DNA from: Sandaracinaceae bacterium
GTDB taxonomy: Bacteria; Myxococcota_A; Polyangia; Polyangiales; JAFGIB01
Direction of reading: 5' to 3'
Length of the DNA stretch: 55,109 bases
Assembly (NCBI GenBank): GCA_017881055.1
Contig: JADGRF010000077.1
Coordinates: 1 to 55,109 of the forward strand
The notes under the pieces are model-generated. The model saw only the letters and a list, made by a program, of their open reading frames with translations, was not told where the DNA came from and did not search any database. How positions within the stretch are numbered: position 1 is the stretch's first letter; each line of letters begins with the position of its first letter. Positions 28,874-37,800 of the stretch are shown here, piece by piece. Both the position numbers and the translations under genes were made by a program.

Positions 28874-29431
28874 CTATCCCGCTTCGCGGACACGTTGCAC
28901 GAGCAGCTTCGCAATCTCGCTCGCGAGCTTGGCCGTGGGCGCCGAGACCTGCAGCTCCGTGAGCGGTGCAAGTACCCGCGCGTCTGGAAGATGAGTCGAG
29001 TGCGGCGTGCTGACGAGCGCGCAAAACAGCGGGTGATAGAGGATTGGCAGCGCGTTGCCGAGCACCACGACCCAAGCGTCCGGCGCGAAGCGAACGAGCG
29101 CACGCGCCAAGGCGGCTTTCGCAGCATCCCGAGGTATGCGCACCCAGGCGCTGTCGCGCGCACCGGCATCGACTAGCGCGGCCAGCGCTGCCTGGGCATC
29201 CGCGTGCACGTCGTCGGTCGTCACGAGCGCAGCGACCGCAATACCTTCTGCGACGAGCGCTGCCACGAGCTGCGCCGCAAACACGCTCGCGGCCGCGCCC
29301 GTCGTTGCTTGCGCGACCGAGATCACGTGCTGCGAAGGCGTCTCACGCTCGACCGGCGGCGGAATGGATCCGGCGTGCGGACCCGCCGACGCACGACCAC
29401 GCGCTTGCGCGGTGGGCAGCGAGCGCTTCAT
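28874..29431 (-). CDS. Hypothetical protein (185 aa), possibly P-loop-like fold
   Basis: I cannot name this gene. The ATG at 29431 overlaps the stop of the thioredoxin-rhodanese gene (ATGA), which fixes the start; the frame stays open upstream but only inside that gene. After a disordered basic N-terminus (about 40 residues) comes an alternating beta/alpha region (HVISVAQATTGAAASVFAAQ, then DAWVVVLGNALPILYHPLF) that resembles MobB/P-loop proteins, but no intact Walker A motif is present. It is coupled to the thioredoxin-like gene and may work with it. Confidence 0.7.
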   Translation of the reverse strand: MKRSLPTAQARGRASAGPHAGSIPPPVERETPSQHVISVAQATTGAAASVFAAQLVAALVAEGIAVAALVTTDDVHADAQAALAALVDAGARDSAWVRIPRDAAKAALARALVRFAPDAWVVVLGNALPILYHPLFCALVSTPHSTHLPDARVLAPLTELQVSAPTAKLASEIAKLLVQRVREAG

Positions 29432-30069
29432 CCCCGCTCCACTTCGAGACCGTCGGCCTCCCAGTGCAAAAAGCCTCCGACCAGAAACGCCACGTCGACC
29501 CCACCCGCGCGAATTTTCTCCGCGAGCTCTTTCGCGTCGTCGGTCGTGCGCCCGTAGAGCACGCGCAAGCGACCGTCCTGTGGCACGAGCTCGGCGACGC
29601 GCGCAGCGATGTCTGCCTTCGCGATGTTGACGGCGCCAGGAATGCGATAGCGACCGAACGCCGCGGGCTCGCGCACATCCACCGGCACGGCACGTTTCGC
29701 CAGCAGCAGCTGCTGCAGATCCTTCGGCGTGACTTCGTCGGCAGCAGCCGGCAAGAACGGCTGCACCATCTGCAGCAACGCGGCTTTGTCGACCAAGCCA
29801 ACGACTTGATCCACGGGCCTGCCCTGGGCGATCAGCACGAGCATCGGAATCGACTGCACACGAAACGAGCGCGCCAAGAGCGGGCTCTGCTCGACGTCGA
29901 CACGCACGATCTTCAGCTTGCCGGAGAGCTCCAGCGCAACTTGCTCCAGGATCGGCGTCAGCTGTTTGCAGGGCTGACACCAGTCGGCGTACAGGTCCAC
30001 CAGCACCGGCACGCTGGCCTGCAATACTTCACGCTCGAATTCCTGCTCGGAGATGAGGGGAATAGCCAT
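29428..30069 (-). CDS. Thioredoxin-rhodanese fusion with inactive rhodanese
   Basis: A 213-residue cytoplasmic protein. Residues 1-105 are a thioredoxin domain with redox site DWCQPCK (WCxxC with Gln-Pro rather than the usual Gly-Pro) and the cis-Pro in SIPMLVL. Residues 115-213 form a rhodanese-like domain (VPVDVREPAAFGRYRIPGAVN). At the position where active rhodaneses have Cys, this protein has Gly (RVLYGRTTDD), so sulphur transfer is unlikely and the domain may bind a partner. It lies upstream of, and overlaps, the 185-aa gene, 45 bases downstream of deoC. Confidence 0.87.
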   Translation of the reverse strand: MAIPLISEQEFEREVLQASVPVLVDLYADWCQPCKQLTPILEQVALELSGKLKIVRVDVEQSPLLARSFRVQSIPMLVLIAQGRPVDQVVGLVDKAALLQMVQPFLPAAADEVTPKDLQQLLLAKRAVPVDVREPAAFGRYRIPGAVNIAKADIAARVAELVPQDGRLRVLYGRTTDDAKELAEKIRAGGVDVAFLVGGFLHWEADGLEVERG

Positions 30070-30114
30070 AGTGGCACCACCATAGTTTCTGACCCACGCG
30101 CCCGCAAGCGCTCC

Positions 30115-30822
30115 TCAGCGCGCGGGCTTCGCAGCCGCGGTCGCCAAGAGTGCTCCCGCGCTCGTGCCGATCCGATCGGCACCTGCGGCGAGGAGCTGCC
30201 GCGCGAAGTCTACGTCGCGAATCCCGCCAGAAGCCTTCACGCCCATGCGATCCCCGACCACTTCGCGGAGCAGCGCCACGTCCTGTACGGTGGCTCCGCC
30301 GCTCGCGAAGCCAGTCGAAGTCTTCACGAAGCGCGCGCCCGCTTGCTCGGCGATCGCACAACCGAGGCGCTTCTCGCCCTCGTTCAGCAGCGCGGTCTCG
30401 AGGATCACTTTCACCGGCCGATCCCCCGCAGCCTTCACCACGGAGGCGATGTCCTCACGCACGGCGTAGCGGTCGCCCGCCTTGAGCGCACCGAGGTCCA
30501 CCACCATATCGATCTCGTGGGCCCCCTCGCGCACCGCGAGCTCGCACTCGAACGCTTTGGCCGCGCGCGTATTCGCACCCAGCGGAAAGCCGACCACGCT
30601 GACCAGCGTGACCTCGGTGCCGGCCAGGAGCTTCGCGGCCCGCAGCACGTGGACCGGGTTCACGCACACCCCGAACAGCGCGTACGTGCGGGCTTCGGCG
30701 CACAGTCGATCAATCATCGCGGGCGTGGCCGTCGCTGCGAGCAAGGTGTGCTCGATCGCCGCTTGCAGCGGCAGCGCGGGCGTCCAGCGGACAAAGGCCT
30801 TGCGTTCCATGCTGCGCAGCAT
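30115..30822 (-). CDS. deoC: Deoxyribose-phosphate aldolase
   Basis: DeoC cleaves 2-deoxyribose 5-phosphate to glyceraldehyde 3-phosphate and acetaldehyde in deoxynucleoside breakdown. The 235-residue protein has the Schiff-base Lys in FVKTSTGF, the catalytic Asp in EIDMVVDLGALK, and the phosphate-binding GVKASGGIRD and RIGTSAG motifs. Either ATG at 30822 or 30810 could be the start; neither has a clear ribosome-binding site, and the open frame upstream to 30960 overlaps the next gene. It is divergent from the ZnR-TPR gene and may be transcribed together with the thioredoxin-rhodanese pair. Confidence 0.94.
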   Translation of the reverse strand: MLRSMERKAFVRWTPALPLQAAIEHTLLAATATPAMIDRLCAEARTYALFGVCVNPVHVLRAAKLLAGTEVTLVSVVGFPLGANTRAAKAFECELAVREGAHEIDMVVDLGALKAGDRYAVREDIASVVKAAGDRPVKVILETALLNEGEKRLGCAIAEQAGARFVKTSTGFASGGATVQDVALLREVVGDRMGVKASGGIRDVDFARQLLAAGADRIGTSAGALLATAAAKPAR

Positions 30823-30949
30823 ACCTGAACCGCTCGCAGTGACGCGCGACGCACACACCGACGTACTCTTCGGGTAGGATTCTCGCGCCGGGCGAGTTGC
30901 ATTTGACCCTGCGCGGGCGAACGCGCAGGATCTCGCGCGGCGACGCCCG

Positions 30950-32950
30950 ATGGATGTCACTTGCGACCGCTGCGGTACCGACTACGAGTTCGAAGAGGCT
31001 CTGGTCTCGACGCGCGGTACGACCGTCAAGTGCACGCAATGCGGGCATCTCTTCAAGGTCTGGAAGCAGGACACGCAAGCGGACGCGCCGGCGGCGAGCG
31101 CGGAAGCCGCCGAGGCGCATCCCTGGACGGTGCGCCGGGCGGACGGCACGTCTCAGGCCCTGGGCTCGCTCGCCGACCTCACCCGCATGATCGGCGAAGG
31201 CGCCTTCACGCGTGAAGACGAGGTCTCCCGCACGGGCAAGGCCTGGAAGAAGATTGGCGAGATCGAGGAGCTGCGAGGCTTCTTCCCGGAGCGCGAACCC
31301 AATTCGGAACGGTCGAGACGGCGCACGGGATCTCCGCCTGATCTCGGCCTCAACAACGCGCAGGGCCAGGACGCACCGGCCGTGCTACCGCGCGGCGTTG
31401 GATCCCTGCCGCCGTCGAGCCCGAGCACGCGACCACGCCGCAACTCGCGCTTCGAGACGCTGGGCAACGAGGTCGACCTCAATGGGCGCGCGGACGTGCG
31501 CGAGCAGGCACCGCCAGCTGCGCCGGCACACGCACCGGCTGCGAGCGCGCTGCAAACGTCTCGCCCAGCCGCCAGCGAGCCCGCATCCGGTGCGGCTCTC
31601 GACGCCGCCACGACCTCACGCCGGCAAGCCGTGGTGAACGACCAACCGGCGCCGAACGAGGCACCGCGCGAGGCACCGCGCGAGGCACCGCGCCGCTCGT
31701 ATGCGTGGCTAGGGTCGCTGATCCTGTTGTGCTCGGCTTCCGCCGTCGGAGGGTTTCTGCTGTGGCCGCGCTTGGTCGAGCGCATGACGCCGCCGCCGCC
31801 GCTCGATCCGACCGCGGAGTTCGTGGCGCGCGCGGACTCTGCGCTGGCAACGCACCGCATTCAGCATTTCCAAGACGCGATCACCGACTACGTGAAGGCA
31901 CTGGCGTTCCACGAGAATGATCCGCACCTGTTGAGCTCGGTCTCGCGCGTGTACTCGGTCTGGAGCCAAGAGCTGCTGTTCAAGCTGCACTTCCTGCAGA
32001 CACGGAACACAGGGCAGAAGGATCTCGACCGGCGCTCGGAGATGGTCGCGCTCGAAAAAGAGGAACGCCAGCTCGCCGAGCAGGCGAAGCGCTACGCGGA
32101 GACGGCGGCCCGCAAGAACCCGGGGGACGAAGAGGCGTCCATCGCGCTGGCGGATGCGTTGCGGCTGACGGGCAACTTGGTCGCGGCGCGCAGCGAGCTG
32201 GACCGAGCGCGGGCGACCGACACCACGCCGAGCGGCGAGACGCTGCGCGTGTCGGCGCTGCTCGCGATCGACGAAGCGCAGGGCGACCTGCGCAGCGGCG
32301 TGAAGATCGCATCGGCCGCAGTGGCCCAAGAGCCTGAGCTGATCCGCGCGCGGCTTCTGCTCGCGCGCTGCCTCGTGGCGGACGGAGACCTCGCCGGCGC
32401 GCGCTATCAGCTGAGCGTGGTGGAAACGCGCGATCGCAGCCATCCGGGCGTGCTCGCGGTGCAGCAAGAGATCGAAATCGCGCCTTCGCCGCCGACGGCG
32501 GCAGACGCCGGCAGCGACGCGGCGAGCGACGAAACCCACAAAGACAAGAAGCAGGCGGATCCGAACCAGGCGCCCGAGACGCTCTCGCCGGAAGCGTGCA
32601 TCGTTCGGGGCCAGCAGCTCATGGAACAGGGGGAGGTCTCTGCGGCCAAGCGCATGTTCGAGCAAGCGCTCTTCATGCGCCCGAGCTCGGCGCAAGCGCA
32701 CACGGGCCTGGGCTACGTCGCGCTCGAGAAGGGTCGCGCGCAGCTCGCGGTCGAGCATTTCCTGCCTGCAGCGCACGCCGGCAATCTCGAGGCGCTGATC
32801 GGCCTGGGCGACGCGTACCGTAGGCTGAACCGCCCGCGCGATGCCCTGAAAGCATACCAGGGGTATCTGTCACGCGACCCGAACGGCCCGCGCAGCAGCA
32901 TCGCGCGCACCCAGGTCGAGCGTTTGAACGCCGAGCTGGGGTCGCGCTGA
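30950..32950 (+). CDS. Zinc-ribbon, GYF-like, membrane and TPR protein
   Basis: The 666-residue protein starts with an MJ0042-type zinc ribbon (CDRC at 5-8 and CTQC at 28-31). A GYF_2-like module follows at about 56-112 (PWTVRRADGTSQ, VSRTGKAWKKIGEI). Residues 115-240 are a disordered Pro/Ala linker with a triple APRE repeat. One membrane helix lies near 248-265, and TPR repeats fill 285-660, so ZnR and GYF face the cytoplasm and the TPRs the periplasm. In Myxococcus the gliding protein GltJ has a cytoplasmic ZnR-GYF arm that binds the polarity GTPase MglA; this protein shares that arm but has TPRs outside. Function inferred only. A TAGGAT at 30875 may be its -10. Confidence 0.85.
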   Translation: MDVTCDRCGTDYEFEEALVSTRGTTVKCTQCGHLFKVWKQDTQADAPAASAEAAEAHPWTVRRADGTSQALGSLADLTRMIGEGAFTREDEVSRTGKAWKKIGEIEELRGFFPEREPNSERSRRRTGSPPDLGLNNAQGQDAPAVLPRGVGSLPPSSPSTRPRRNSRFETLGNEVDLNGRADVREQAPPAAPAHAPAASALQTSRPAASEPASGAALDAATTSRRQAVVNDQPAPNEAPREAPREAPRRSYAWLGSLILLCSASAVGGFLLWPRLVERMTPPPPLDPTAEFVARADSALATHRIQHFQDAITDYVKALAFHENDPHLLSSVSRVYSVWSQELLFKLHFLQTRNTGQKDLDRRSEMVALEKEERQLAEQAKRYAETAARKNPGDEEASIALADALRLTGNLVAARSELDRARATDTTPSGETLRVSALLAIDEAQGDLRSGVKIASAAVAQEPELIRARLLLARCLVADGDLAGARYQLSVVETRDRSHPGVLAVQQEIEIAPSPPTAADAGSDAASDETHKDKKQADPNQAPETLSPEACIVRGQQLMEQGEVSAAKRMFEQALFMRPSSAQAHTGLGYVALEKGRAQLAVEHFLPAAHAGNLEALIGLGDAYRRLNRPRDALKAYQGYLSRDPNGPRSSIARTQVERLNAELGSR

Positions 32951-32981
32951 GCGCCAGAGGCCCTACAATGGCCGGACCATC

Positions 32982-34748
32982 ATGATCGCGCGCTGCCTTC
33001 CCACTCGTTTCCTGGTCGCTTCGTTGTTCCTGGCATGCACGAGCAGCTGCGGCGGTAACCCGGATCAACCGAAACACAAGCCGGCGCGCGAGGACAAAGA
33101 CGGCAAAGAGCTGCGCGAGCTGGTGCTGCGCGAGCCTTCACCCGAGGATCAGAGCGAGGGCCTGCTCGGCTCGACGCGCTATTCGCACCGCGAGATGCTC
33201 GATCGCATCGGCGAGATCGCTACGGAGCCGAGCGCGAAGGGCCTGTTCCTGCAGGTCGGCCCGTTCACGGGCGCCTGGGCTCGCAGCGCCGAGCTGCGCG
33301 AGAAGCTGCTGGCCGTGCGCAAAGCCGGCAAGCCCGTGCACTGCTACTTCGAAGAGACCGACAACGTCGGGTACGCGCTCTTGGCGAGCGTGTGCGATCG
33401 CATCAGCATGACGCCGACGGGCATGCTGAGTCTGGTCGGCGTGCACGCGCAGGTCGTGTACGCGCGCGACTTCCTGGAGCTGCTTGGGATTCGCGCCGAT
33501 CTGATGCAGGTCGGCAAGTTCAAGGGTGCAGCTGACGGTCTGACCCGCAGCGACATGCCACCGGAAGTCCAGGAAACGCTGGGCGCCCTGATGGACGACC
33601 TGCAGAGCGAGGTGGCGGACGCCGTCACGAAGAATCGCAAGCTCGACGCAGCCGCGCTGGCCGCCGCGCTCGAGGCCGGTCCGCAGTCGCCGCTGACCGC
33701 ACTGCGGTTGCACCTGGTCGACGCCATCGCCTTCGACGACGAAGCGCGCGCTCATGCGAAACAGGCAGCCGGCGCCGACACGGTGGTGATCGTTCCCGAT
33801 CACAGCGACACAGAGCCGAAAGGCCTCTTCGACATGCTGAAGACCCTGTCGGGCGGCGGCGGCGACGAGCACCCGCACGGCAAGCGCATCGCGCTCGCCT
33901 ACTTGTCCGGCACGATCGGCAACGACGAAGAAGACAGCGGCTCGGGTGTGAACGCCGGCCCGTTCATCAAGGCGATGCACCGCTTCGCGGACGACGCCGA
34001 CGTGCTCGCGGTGGTGCTGCGGATCAGCTCGCCCGGCGGCTCGGCGCTCGCGAGCGACCGTATGTGGCATGCGGTGCGCCGCGTTGCCAAGCGCAAGCCC
34101 GTGATCGTCTCGGTGGGCGACATGGCCGCATCCGGCGGCTACTACGTGGCGTGCGCGGGCACGGAGATCCTGGCCGAGAGCACGAGCCTGGTCGGCTCGA
34201 TCGGCGTGGTGGGCGGCAAGATCGTCGTCGAGGACTTGGCCAAGCGCCTGGGCGTGCACGTCGTGGAGCTGGAGCGCGGCAAGAACTCGGGCTGGATGAG
34301 CGTCGCCCACCCGTTCAGCGACAGCGAGCGCGTCGCAATCCGAGGCGCCATGGAGGAGACGTACGACACGTTCCTGGCACGCGTCAGCGAAGGCCGACAC
34401 CTGTCGCAGGCTGCGCTCGCGCCGATGGTCGAAGGTCGGATCATGAGCGGGAGGCGCGCCAAGGAAGGGGGCCTGGTCGATCAACTCGGCGGGCTCGCAA
34501 CCGCGCTCGATCACGCACGCACGAAGGCCGGGCTTGGCGCGGATGCGACCGTCGAGCTGTGGCCGAAGCATCGCTCGATGCTGCAGCGCATCGCCTCCAC
34601 GTTCTCCGGTAGCGACGCGCGCGCTCTAGCCGCCAACGCGCTCAAGCAAGCCGTCGCCATGCCGGAAGGCCCGGGCCTGGTCATCGCCTTGCTCTCCGGC
34701 CAGTCGGGGACGTTCGCCGCGCTGCCCTACTCGCTGACGATCCGCTGA
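32982..34748 (+). CDS. sppA: Signal peptide peptidase SppA (S49), 588 aa
   Basis: The protein has the two S49 domains of long-form SppA, which degrades leftover signal peptides at the membrane. The Lys of the Ser-Lys dyad is in QVGKFKGAADGLTR (N-terminal domain) and the nucleophile Ser is in DMAASGGYYVACAG (C-terminal domain). Supporting motifs are LRISSPGGSALASD and TSLVGSIGVVGGKI. The N-terminus (hydrophobic core, then CTSSCGGN) could be a lipoprotein signal rather than the usual membrane anchor. It starts 31 bases after the ZnR-TPR gene in the same direction. TACAAT at 32964 is a possible -10. Confidence 0.92.
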   Translation: MIARCLPTRFLVASLFLACTSSCGGNPDQPKHKPAREDKDGKELRELVLREPSPEDQSEGLLGSTRYSHREMLDRIGEIATEPSAKGLFLQVGPFTGAWARSAELREKLLAVRKAGKPVHCYFEETDNVGYALLASVCDRISMTPTGMLSLVGVHAQVVYARDFLELLGIRADLMQVGKFKGAADGLTRSDMPPEVQETLGALMDDLQSEVADAVTKNRKLDAAALAAALEAGPQSPLTALRLHLVDAIAFDDEARAHAKQAAGADTVVIVPDHSDTEPKGLFDMLKTLSGGGGDEHPHGKRIALAYLSGTIGNDEEDSGSGVNAGPFIKAMHRFADDADVLAVVLRISSPGGSALASDRMWHAVRRVAKRKPVIVSVGDMAASGGYYVACAGTEILAESTSLVGSIGVVGGKIVVEDLAKRLGVHVVELERGKNSGWMSVAHPFSDSERVAIRGAMEETYDTFLARVSEGRHLSQAALAPMVEGRIMSGRRAKEGGLVDQLGGLATALDHARTKAGLGADATVELWPKHRSMLQRIASTFSGSDARALAANALKQAVAMPEGPGLVIALLSGQSGTFAALPYSLTIR

Positions 34749-34842
34749 ACTGGGCCGCAGTCGTGCTTGGATCGTGCTGGAGTCGTCCACGCCCTCACGG
34801 GCCCTGTCGTGCGCCGGTTGGCCCTGATATCGTGGCGCTTCT

Positions 34843-37800
34843 ATGGACGTCCTGCCTCTTGCGGTGAGTCCTTCGGCCAAGCTCCTGCTTCAGTTGGCAG
34901 AACGACGCGCGAGCGGCTCGCTCACGCTCGGTGGACGCACTCTCTTCGTGGTCGACGGCGAGCTGTGCGACGTGACGCCGGGCGCCGACGATCCGGATCT
35001 CGGCGCATTCTTGGTGGCCTCCGGTCGCCTCACCGACGATGAAGTGGCGCTGGCGCGCAATGCGGCGAGGCTCGACTCGTTACCGGGCGGATCCGTCGAA
35101 GAGGCACTGGTCGCGCGCACCGCGTTGACCAAGCACGATCTGCACACGCACAAGCGGTCGCTGTGGCTCGATCGCTGGGTGCGCGCGCTGCGCTTGTCCG
35201 CGCAGCAGCACGAGCCGCTGCCCGACCTCGGGGCACTCACTCCTGCCGCCAACAGCGGCAGCCACCCGCTGCTGCCGTTCGTGCTCGACAGTCTCGCGCG
35301 CCTCGCCTTCGACAGTGACGCCTCGGTCGTCGGCATGAACATCAACCACCGGCTCACCTGGCTCGAGAGCCCGTTGCGCGAGCCGGCGCAGCGTTGGGCC
35401 GCATTCGGCGAGACGAGCGAGCGCCCGGTGATCTCGTCCGTGCTCGCGAGAGTTCCAGCTGTCGCGCCACAAATTGCGGCGCTCGCGCGTGCCGGCCTCG
35501 TACGCCTCGATCCGCCCGGAACGCCCGGCGCGCGCGCCAAGTCCCGAACCGGCACGTTGCCACCGCCGCCACCGCGCTTGTCCGTGATTCCCGACACGCC
35601 GGTGCGACCACCGCAGGCCTCGGTGCGACCGCCGGCACCGGCGGCTCGCGCGCCACGTCTGCGCCTCGATCCCGGAGCGGACGGCATTCCGATCGAAGCG
35701 ATCCCCGCGGTATCACTCGCCCGGGCCGAGGCGGAGCCCATCGTGCTCGACGACCCGCTGCGCGAGATCGAGCTACGCATCGCCGCGCTCGAGGCGAAGA
35801 ACGCGCCCGGCGCAGAGCGCGCACGCGCCTTCGTCGAGCTGTCTCGCCTCTGGCACACGCGCATCGGGTCGCTCGAAGAAGCGGCACGCGCGCTGCGCGA
35901 AGCTGTGGCCGCCGATCCCCAAGACACGCGCTTGCTCGTGGATGCGGCGCTGCATTGCTCGTATCTCGGACGGACCGATCTGGGCATCGCGTACGCGCAG
36001 ACAGCGATCGCAGCCACACCGATCTCGGTGGAGCGCGCCGCCGGCCTGCGCTTGCTCTCGGACATCTATCGCGCCGCAGACGATGTCGACGGCTGCATCG
36101 ACTCGCTCTCCGAAGCAGCAGCCGAAGACGCCTCGAACCCAGAGCCCCACGAGCTGCTCGCGCATCTCCTTGCGGAGCGCGACAACCTACCGCTCGCAGT
36201 CTCCCATGCGCGTTTCGCCGCCCTCGGCTGGGCCGAGCACGACACACGCCGCGCCGCGATGCTGTACGCGATGGCGTACGGTTGGAACCCGAGCGATCCG
36301 CTGCTCTCCGAGGAGTACGCCGCGCTGTTGTATACGCTCGGACACGTGGAAGCCGCGGTTGCCGTCGTTGCGGAGACGGCGCGCAACGTAGACGACCCCG
36401 AGCTGCGTCGGCGCGTGCGCCTCGGTGCGGCGCAGCGCGCCGAAGGCGGGGGCCGCAGAGATCTCTCCGCCGAGCTGCTGCTCGAGCTGTTCGACGACGA
36501 ACCGAGCTTCTTTCTCGTCTACGCCCCGCTCGATGCCTATCTCAACGAGCACGCTGGGATCGCGGAACATGCCGCGGTGCTCGAATCGATCGCCATCGCG
36601 TGTCCGCCCGATCAACGAGCGCACTGGCTCACGCGCGCCGGCGAAGTCTCGTTGCAGGACGCGCGCGCGCGCCCGAGCGCCCTTAAGTTCTTCGCGCGCG
36701 CGCAGCGTGCAAACCCCGAGTCTGCGCAGCTGCGTACGGCGCTGCAAGGCGCCGGCATCTCGTCCGAAGAGCTCGCGGAGGGCGGGCGATACGACGCCAC
36801 GTACGCGGGAGAGCTCGAGCTGCGGCTGGCATCCGCGGCGACCGAGGGCGAAGAATATGGGCTGCTCGCAACCCTGATCGACGTGCGTGCCGCCAACGAG
36901 GACGCACGCGGCGTGGCCAGTGCAGCGCTGCGCCTCTTGGCGCTGGATGGCAAGCACGCGTTCGCAGCCGCTCGCCTCTGGCGCGCGACGCTCACGCTGC
37001 GCGACCCTGCGCTGATCCGCGAAGCGCTCACCGTCCGCGCTCGGGCAAAGGACAACCCGCAACAGCGTGGACGTGCCCTGGCTGCGCTATGCAGGCAGCT
37101 CGAGAACATGAACGAGCTCGACGACGCGGTCGGCAGCGCAGACGCCGCGCTCGCAGCCGATCCTAACGCAGCCGACGCGGCCATCGTCGTGCTCCGTCAC
37201 GCACATCGCTTGGAGCCGGGGCGCGCCACACAGCTGCTCGGCCGTGCGCGTGCGTTGCTCGGCGACTCGCCACCGCTGCTGTTCGCCTTGGCACAAGCCG
37301 CCCTGGCCGCGCGCGATGCGGACACGCACCTGCGCGTCCTGCACGATTTCTGCGAGCTTGCGCCGCTGATGCCCGAGCCGCGTTTGCTTTCGCTCGCCCA
37401 CCGCATGACCCAAAGCGATGCGACCGCCATCATGGACGACGCCGAAGCGCTGCTGCGCGACGGCGGCGGTCCGGTCGTCGTGGCCCGCAGCCGAGAAGCG
37501 GCCGATCGACTGGCCGAGCTCGGTGCCTACGAAGAAGCCGCGCGGCTCGCGCAGCGCACGCTCGACGAGCGCGGTCAGCTCGATCCCGAGTACGCCGCGC
37601 GTGCGCTCGAGCTGGCGCGGCACGCAGCGGACCCGTCGCTGATCACGGTCGCGCTCGAGCGCTGTGCGAGCGCCGAGAGCGGCTGTGAACGCCTCGCGCG
37701 CCTGCTCGAGCTCGCAGCGCATCACGCGGCGCTGGGTGATCACGTCGCGGAGCTGCGCGCCCTTCTGCGCGCGGTCGCGCTCGATCCCGGCAGCGAGCAG

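Noticed and set aside
31650..31696. Triple APRE repeat in the ZnR-TPR protein as a mobile or regulatory repeat
   Set aside because: A simple 12-base in-frame repeat in a disordered linker, as expected from slippage; it keeps the reading frame.
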